A stretch of DNA of 45,281 nucleotides from an uncultured bacterium (GTDB taxonomy: Bacteria > Myxococcota_A > UBA9160 > SMWR01), in assembly GCA_937937315.1 (NCBI GenBank), contig CALDCK010000153.1:1-45281 (forward strand), read 5' to 3'. The notes below the pieces were generated by a model, which was not told the origin of the DNA, ran no database searches, and saw only the letters and a list, made by a program, of their open reading frames with translations. Both the position numbers and the translations under genes were made by a program. Shown here piece by piece: positions 8,152 through 13,673 of this stretch; position 1 is the first letter of the stretch, and each line of letters starts with the position of its first letter.

Positions 8152-8978
8152 TCGGGTCCTCCCTTGGTGCCGGACGGGATCGCGTCCCGCGCCGGCGGTT
8201 GATTCAACAGGCGACTCTCGACGCGCTCGTCGACGACTGCGGCGAGGGCCGGCAGGGCCCAGGCAGAAGCGGTCGTGAGCGCGGCGAGTCCGATCTCGAA
8301 GAGCTGCTGGGAGCAGCGCAGCGGAGCGCCGCTGAGGTCCACCTCGGCGCGCACGCCGTCGTCGTCGATTCCGAGCCGGACCAGGCGCCAGCGCGACTGG
8401 GCCTCGAGACACAGCTCCTGAATCCACGCGCGACGCGTCGCCGACAGCGTCTCGGGGATGCGCACGACGGCCGGAGCGGACAGGCCGAGGCGCGAGGCGC
8501 TTGCCGTCAGCTCGATGGGGACGACCTGCCCTCCGGCGCGGATATGGCGGCGCGTTGGCTCGACCCACGTCTCGACCTCGTCGCGCTCGACCCCGCCGGC
8601 CGACGGCGGCGGGGTCCCGTCGGAGGTCGCCCGCGCCCAGCCGAGGAGCTCCGCCATCGGATGCTCCTCGTCCGGCTCGCCCTCCCCCTCGAAGTTGGCG
8701 ACCCCCGGCGGGATCTCGAAGACGCAGGACCAGGCGCGCCGGCGACGCCGGGCCGTCCCGCGAGACAGCGGTGCGGGCACCGCGCGCCACAGTCCCGGCG
8801 CGCCCATCAGGTCCCGGAGCGGATCTCCGGTGAAGCGTGAGCGCCGGGTCAGGACGATCCAGCGCTGCTCCTCGGACACGGCGATTCCCGAGCGGCCGCG
8901 CCCCCGCGCGGCGGGCTCGAAGCCGAGGTTATCGGCGAGCTGGGACCAGGACGTCGAGGGGCAGGGCTGAGCGCTCAA
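8148..8978 (-). CDS. Uncharacterised protein embedded between E2 and Ubl of module A
   Basis: 276 aa; TTG start with upstream GAGGAGAA overlapping the E2 stop (TTGA). MSAQPCPSTSWSQLADNLGF...PPARDAIPSGTKGGPE; no family recognised. Confidence 0.75.
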   Translation of the reverse strand: MSAQPCPSTSWSQLADNLGFEPAARGRGRSGIAVSEEQRWIVLTRRSRFTGDPLRDLMGAPGLWRAVPAPLSRGTARRRRRAWSCVFEIPPGVANFEGEGEPDEEHPMAELLGWARATSDGTPPPSAGGVERDEVETWVEPTRRHIRAGGQVVPIELTASASRLGLSAPAVVRIPETLSATRRAWIQELCLEAQSRWRLVRLGIDDDGVRAEVDLSGAPLRCSQQLFEIGLAALTTASAWALPALAAVVDERVESRLLNQPPARDAIPSGTKGGPE

Positions 8979-9637
8979 GACGATTCTCCTCTGGCGCAGT
9001 CGCGCTTCGCATCCGCGGTCAGCGGCGCGAGGAAGGGGACACGGGAGAGGGGGATGCGGTGGAGATTCTGCTGCCACCAGTCCGCGGCCTCGGCGTTCAT
9101 GAGTCCGGCGGGATCCCGGGTGTCCAAGGTGACCGATTGCATCGTCATCGCCCCGTAGCTCGCGAGGACCGCCTCCCTCAGGGGATAGGACCTCGGCACG
9201 TTGGCGCCGAGGCAGAGCCGCTGAGACGGGCCGCTCGACACGTTGGCGTGGTGCACGTGGAAGGGCTTCAGGATCGCGACCAGCGCGTACCCGGGCAGTG
9301 GGCCGCGCAGGATCTCCTCCGGCAGATGGAGGGCCAGCTCCACCTCGTCTTCGACGACCAGGTCGGTGGCGCCGGGAGGCAGGCAGGGGACCGCGCAGCG
9401 CAGGCGAACGATCGCTCGCAGCTCGGTGCTCGGATCGATCGCGATCACCTCCATGCGTTCGCTGATCTGCTCGAGGGCGAAGAGGTCCCGAACCGTGGAG
9501 AGCTTGCAGTGGCGCCAGGCGCCCTCTCCGAGGGTCACCTCGCGCGCGCGGCGCAGGGCCTCTTCGTGCTCGGGGCGCAGCGGGACCCGGGGCAGATCGG
9601 AGAGGCCGAAGCCCTGGAGCGCGGGAGTGGACGTCAT
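8975..9637 (-). CDS. E2/UBC-like conjugating enzyme (module A)
   Basis: 220 aa; EDEVELALHLPEEILRGPLPGYALVAILKPFHVHHANVSSGPSQRLCLGANVPRSYPLREAV resembles the E2 'HPN...xCL' active-site block. Confidence 0.82.
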   Translation of the reverse strand: MTSTPALQGFGLSDLPRVPLRPEHEEALRRAREVTLGEGAWRHCKLSTVRDLFALEQISERMEVIAIDPSTELRAIVRLRCAVPCLPPGATDLVVEDEVELALHLPEEILRGPLPGYALVAILKPFHVHHANVSSGPSQRLCLGANVPRSYPLREAVLASYGAMTMQSVTLDTRDPAGLMNAEAADWWQQNLHRIPLSRVPFLAPLTADAKRDCARGESS

Positions 9638-10905
9638 CCGGCGATCTCCTCGGGCACGCCGCTCTCGGGCAGGTCCCGGTAGATGAGGCAGGCGCCGCGG
9701 TCGCCACGCACCCGGACGCTCGCCGGCGCTCGAGCGCCGAGCTTCGCGAGGGGGCGGTCGAGCTGGCTGCCGAGGACTGCCGCGGTCACTTCCGAGAACG
9801 TGTAGAGAGGATGGACGGTCCGCGGGGTCGTGCAGCGCGGGCAGGCGCCGGCGGGACCCTCCATCGACACGAAGCGCTCCAGCACCTCGTGGGCGTGGCA
9901 GTGGCACGCGGTCAGCTTCGCAAAGCGGCGCCCTTCCACCGTGAGGGTCACGCGCTTCGGGTCGGCGTCGCCGTAGCCGGACTGCTCGAGGAGGTCGCGG
10001 GGAGTTTGCGCGCCCAGGCCGCCGGCCAGGGGAAGCAGGCGCATGCGCTGATGGTTCAGAGGGCAATCGGCCCGGCGCATCAAGTGCGATACCGTGGTCC
10101 GGAAATCGTAGGCGCAGAGCTCGATCTGTCGGCTCTCGCTGCGATCGCCGATGCCGAGCACCCGGCGCACGAGCTCGAGGGCGACGAGATTGCCCGCGGC
10201 CGCGCAGAGCGGCGCCACGCTCGCCGTCGGCGCGCGAGACGGCGCCCATGCCGACTCCAGCTCGGGGCCCCCGGCGCAGGAGAAGACCGAGCCGTCGTCG
10301 GCCTGCTGCCACTCGTCGCGGGTGAAGGCGCAGCAGAGCGACGGGCCCGAACCGTCCTCCGTCGCCGCGAGGGAGCGCACGTGGGCGACGAGCCCGGGAC
10401 CCCAGACCGATCCCTGGATGAGCTCGGCGCCCAGGTGGAGCGCGGCCTGGGCGATGCGGAGCTCCACCCGTAGACCGTCGGTCGCCACGAGCAGGTGCGA
10501 CGCCCGTGCGATCAGCGGGATCGGCAGGGCCTCGAAGGGGCCCTCGAAGACGAAGACCCGTGAGCGGGGGCTCGCGGCCTTCGCGCGCACCCCGGCCACG
10601 AGCGCCTTGGGGCGCCCGATATCCCGATGGGAGAGGCTCGCGTGGGTCAGGAGGCTCTCGGCCTTGAAGGCCGCCGGGTCGACGATGGTGAGGCTGCGGG
10701 GGCCGAGCGGGGCCACGGCCTGGATGGTGGCGAGACCGACCGAGCCGGCCCCGATCGCCACCACGTCGATCTCGCGCAGCGCCTGGCGCGCCTCGCGGGG
10801 GACGTCGAGGAATGCCGGCATTCGCGCGGCGGGATCGAGCCGGCGCGCGGCGGCGAGGGTCGGCGTCGTCTCCGCGTGGATCTCGTGCAGGCGGGGGGTG
10901 GTCAT
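9634..10905 (-). CDS. ThiF/E1-like adenylyltransferase with Cys/His-rich C-terminal segment (module A)
   Basis: IDVVAIGAGSVGLATIQAVAPLGPRSLTIVDPAAF, PSLCCAF candidate Cys, C-terminal CHCHAHEV...GACPRC. ATGA-type overlap with the E2 gene. Confidence 0.87.
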   Translation of the reverse strand: MTTPRLHEIHAETTPTLAAARRLDPAARMPAFLDVPREARQALREIDVVAIGAGSVGLATIQAVAPLGPRSLTIVDPAAFKAESLLTHASLSHRDIGRPKALVAGVRAKAASPRSRVFVFEGPFEALPIPLIARASHLLVATDGLRVELRIAQAALHLGAELIQGSVWGPGLVAHVRSLAATEDGSGPSLCCAFTRDEWQQADDGSVFSCAGGPELESAWAPSRAPTASVAPLCAAAGNLVALELVRRVLGIGDRSESRQIELCAYDFRTTVSHLMRRADCPLNHQRMRLLPLAGGLGAQTPRDLLEQSGYGDADPKRVTLTVEGRRFAKLTACHCHAHEVLERFVSMEGPAGACPRCTTPRTVHPLYTFSEVTAAVLGSQLDRPLAKLGARAPASVRVRGDRGACLIYRDLPESGVPEEIAG

Positions 10906-10909
10906 CGGG

Positions 10910-11527
10910 CTACTCCGGCGTGTAGACGAAGCCCGTCGTCATCGAGACGGGCCTGGCACAGTCGGGACAGGTTCCCAGGCTGGAGCACTGGAGGAGGTCG
11001 CGATCGGGCTTCGTGCCCTGCTCCTCGGCGTGCAGCACCGCGTTGCACTCGCACACGAATACCCGGGTGTCCGCGTCGAAGGAGACGCTGCACACGGGGC
11101 AGCGCCGTCCGCGATGCTCCGGCGTCGGCGGTCCCACGTAGGGCTTGCGGAAGCGGGTGACGTGGAGGACCGCGTCGCGCAGCTGCACCTGGTCGGCGAC
11201 GTCGAGGATCGCGAGGCGCGGAGTCGGCCGACCGTTGACCCGGACCTCGAGCCCCGGGGGTACGGCCATCACCAGCGCGTCGCGGCCAGCGATCTGGATC
11301 GGCTCGAAGCGGAGCGCTTCGGGGGCGACCGCCGCATCGGGCTGCACCGGCTCGAGTCTCGGGCTTGTGTCGCCCACGTCGAGCTCGACGACGCCGGGCC
11401 CGCAGGGCAGCTCGGTCAGCGCACCCGCTCTGCGCCCGTCCGCTCCACCGTTGTCGAGGGCCTCGACGAGGAGGAAGAACGAAGCAACCTTCTCGGGGGT
11501 GATGGCGTTCTCGGTGGGGGGAGTCAT
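10910..11527 (-). CDS. RING-like zinc-binding protein with a possible FHA-like N-terminal beta domain (candidate E3)
   Basis: RRCPVCSVSFDADTRVFVCECNAVLHAEEQ...LLQCSSLGTCPDCARPV gives a RING/treble-clef-like Cys/His spacing. N-terminal region GLEVRVNGRPTPRLAILDVADQVQLRDAVLHVT is FHA-like. Confidence 0.72.
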   Translation of the reverse strand: MTPPTENAITPEKVASFFLLVEALDNGGADGRRAGALTELPCGPGVVELDVGDTSPRLEPVQPDAAVAPEALRFEPIQIAGRDALVMAVPPGLEVRVNGRPTPRLAILDVADQVQLRDAVLHVTRFRKPYVGPPTPEHRGRRCPVCSVSFDADTRVFVCECNAVLHAEEQGTKPDRDLLQCSSLGTCPDCARPVSMTTGFVYTPE

Positions 11528-11560
11528 TCGATCGCCTCTTTCGTGTGTCGGTGTGCGTCG

Positions 11561-11588
11561 AAATTCGCAAAACGAGCACCGCGAATTT
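11561..11588. promoter_or_regulatory. Inverted repeat AAATTCGC-N12-GCGAATTT upstream of the conjugation cluster; candidate operator
   Basis: Perfect 8-bp arms at 11561-11568 and 11581-11588, 34 bp upstream of the start codon of the first cluster gene. Confidence 0.45.
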
Positions 11589-11662
11589 GCGCCACGTCGA
11601 GGGAGTGGTCTATGAGCGCGGTGTTCGACGCAGCGATGGGTGCGGCGATGGGCGTGCGTCGA

Positions 11663-12088
11663 TCAGTTCCAGGTGGGGTCGTCTCGCGGGTCGACGATCT
11701 CGATCTTGCAGTCCGCGAGCCGGTAGCCGACACCCTGCTCGGTCAGGATGATCTCCGGAACCGGAAGATCGTCGGCGAGGGCGTTCACCGCCTTGCGAAC
11801 CGCGCGCCGGAACAAGTGGATGTACTCGCGAATCCCGAACTCCGAGAACTCACGGAGGCCCTTGATCTTCGCGTACGCGTCCGCGAGCTCGCCGACCGTG
11901 CGATAGCCGCCGACCGGGCCCGTCTCGGACTCTCGCGCTTCGGCGAGGATGCGGAGCACGATCATGGGTCCGCGTCGAATGCGAACTTCGAGGTGCCGTC
12001 CGTCCGCGAGGGTGATGAGGATGGGGATCTTGCGCGCGGGTCGATGCAGCCAGTAGATCACGTGGGTCGTGCTGTGAGGGGTGTTCAT
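11663..12088 (-). CDS. Small winged-helix protein, OmpR/PhoB C-terminal-like, probable regulator without receiver domain
   Basis: 141 aa; GIREYIHLFRRAVRKAVNALADDLPVPEIILTEQGVGYRLADCKIEIVD carries the 'GxGYRL' winged-helix signature. Confidence 0.65.
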   Translation of the reverse strand: MNTPHSTTHVIYWLHRPARKIPILITLADGRHLEVRIRRGPMIVLRILAEARESETGPVGGYRTVGELADAYAKIKGLREFSEFGIREYIHLFRRAVRKAVNALADDLPVPEIILTEQGVGYRLADCKIEIVDPRDDPTWN

Positions 12089-12533
12089 CGGCGTCGAACT
12101 CCTGATGGGTCCTTGTTGGAATTACGCCATTCTGTGTCAGCGGGAGCCCGGTGCTCGCCGATCGGGCTCCACTTCGCGATCGCGATCTGCCTGTGGCTTG
12201 CGTGCGATCGGACGCAGAGCGGCCGACGCGGGATGCCGTGATCGCGGTCTTGTCGACGCACGGGTGACCTTCGCGACGGAAGAGACGGTGTTCCGATCGG
12301 GAAGAATCTTGACGTGCACGATCGGTCCAGATGGCAAGATCTGATGGGGATCGAGAATCAATCTGAGGGAATCATACCACGAAGATGTGCCAATTCCGGC
12401 GCGATAAGGCGGCTTGTGGCCCCTTCGTGCCCATGTGCTCCTATGACAGTCGTGGCATATTTACTCCTGATCTTGTGGAGATCCTTGGCCGAAAGCGTCA
12501 GAATTCTGCCACAATAATAGAGGAGGCCCTCCG

Positions 12534-13667
12534 GTGACGACCTCGAAGCCTGCGTCCCACGGTCACATCGAATTTCGCCTGGGTCGGGTGCTCGGCGAGC
12601 GCGTGAAGAGCGAGGGGAGCTACGCAGCGCTCGCGCGGGCGATCACCCGTGCAAGCCGCGGGGAGCGGGCGCCCAAGGAGGGCGAGCCGGCCGATCTGAT
12701 CGACCGGCGGAAGCTGCATAGCCTGGTGACGTCCGGGAAGGGTGCGGTCCTGACGATCGAAGACCTCCACGCCCTCGACCGTTATCTCGAGCGCTACGGG
12801 GAAGGTCTCGCCTATCGGCCTCTCCTTCAGAGGCCCGACCTGATGGAGGCGCTGGCGGATGGAGGGCGGGTCACGTTCCTGCTCGGATCGAAGCCCGAGC
12901 TGGAGCGCGGAAGCGTCTCACACTGGGATGTGTTGGCGATGGCGGAGATCCAGCGCGCCGTTGGACGCTCGGAGGTGAGCGTGCGCTTCGACATCGAGAC
13001 CGTTCCACTGCTCAGTGGGCTGACCGAGACCCAGGACGCGCTGGAGGGGCACGCGGCGTCGAACTACCTCGAAGAAAGCGGACCGTCCCTCGTCTGTCTG
13101 GGCTCGTCCCGCAGCAATCCCCTCGCCGAGCTGATGCTCGCTCGCATGTTCGACTACCCCGGCTTTGCGACGGCGTCCCTCGCGGACCGGGAGAACCTCC
13201 CCTTTGGCTTCGTGTGGAACCCGTCGTTCTCCGACGTGTTCCCCAGCTACTTCCACTTTCCCCCCGACGAGATCGTTGCCGGCAACGCACGCGCCGCCGA
13301 CGAGATTCGGGGGGGCAAGGCGTCGGCGCTCTGGACGCCGGAGAAGGTCTATCTGGACCAGGTGACACCGCGGCAGTGGGGCGAGACCTTCGGGCTGTGC
13401 CTGGCGCAGCGTCGCCGGGGCGGACGGGTCTGGCTGCTCCTGCTCGGCATCACCGGCGCCGCGACCTTCGTGGCGGCGAAGCTCGCCAATCGCCTGGCGA
13501 CACGACTCCACGATTCGACCGATGAGAGCCGTCCCTCCCAGGTGTACTGGGGGATCGTGCGGGCGAGCGTCGCGGAAGAGCTGAAGGCGAACTTCTTCAA
13601 CCTGCGTCAGTTCGAGGGCGAGGAGATCGCTACCCAGGAGCCGATCTCGGTGCCGGGCTCGGACTGA
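12534..13667 (+). CDS. HTH-containing protein with C-terminal Rossmann-like predicted sensor/effector domain
   Basis: 377 aa; GTG start preceded by AGGAGG. Helical N-terminal region SYAALARAITRAS...DRRKLHSLVTSGKGAVLTIEDLHALDRYL, then RVTFLLGSKPE and SLVCLGSSRSNPLAELMLARMF. Confidence 0.6.
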   Translation: MTTSKPASHGHIEFRLGRVLGERVKSEGSYAALARAITRASRGERAPKEGEPADLIDRRKLHSLVTSGKGAVLTIEDLHALDRYLERYGEGLAYRPLLQRPDLMEALADGGRVTFLLGSKPELERGSVSHWDVLAMAEIQRAVGRSEVSVRFDIETVPLLSGLTETQDALEGHAASNYLEESGPSLVCLGSSRSNPLAELMLARMFDYPGFATASLADRENLPFGFVWNPSFSDVFPSYFHFPPDEIVAGNARAADEIRGGKASALWTPEKVYLDQVTPRQWGETFGLCLAQRRRGGRVWLLLLGITGAATFVAAKLANRLATRLHDSTDESRPSQVYWGIVRASVAEELKANFFNLRQFEGEEIATQEPISVPGSD

Positions 13668-13673
13668 GGCGCT

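Noticed and set aside
12309-12345. TTGACG element as a sigma70 -35 box in the divergent region
   Set aside because: No acceptable -10 at 16-18 bp spacing; too weak to report as a promoter.
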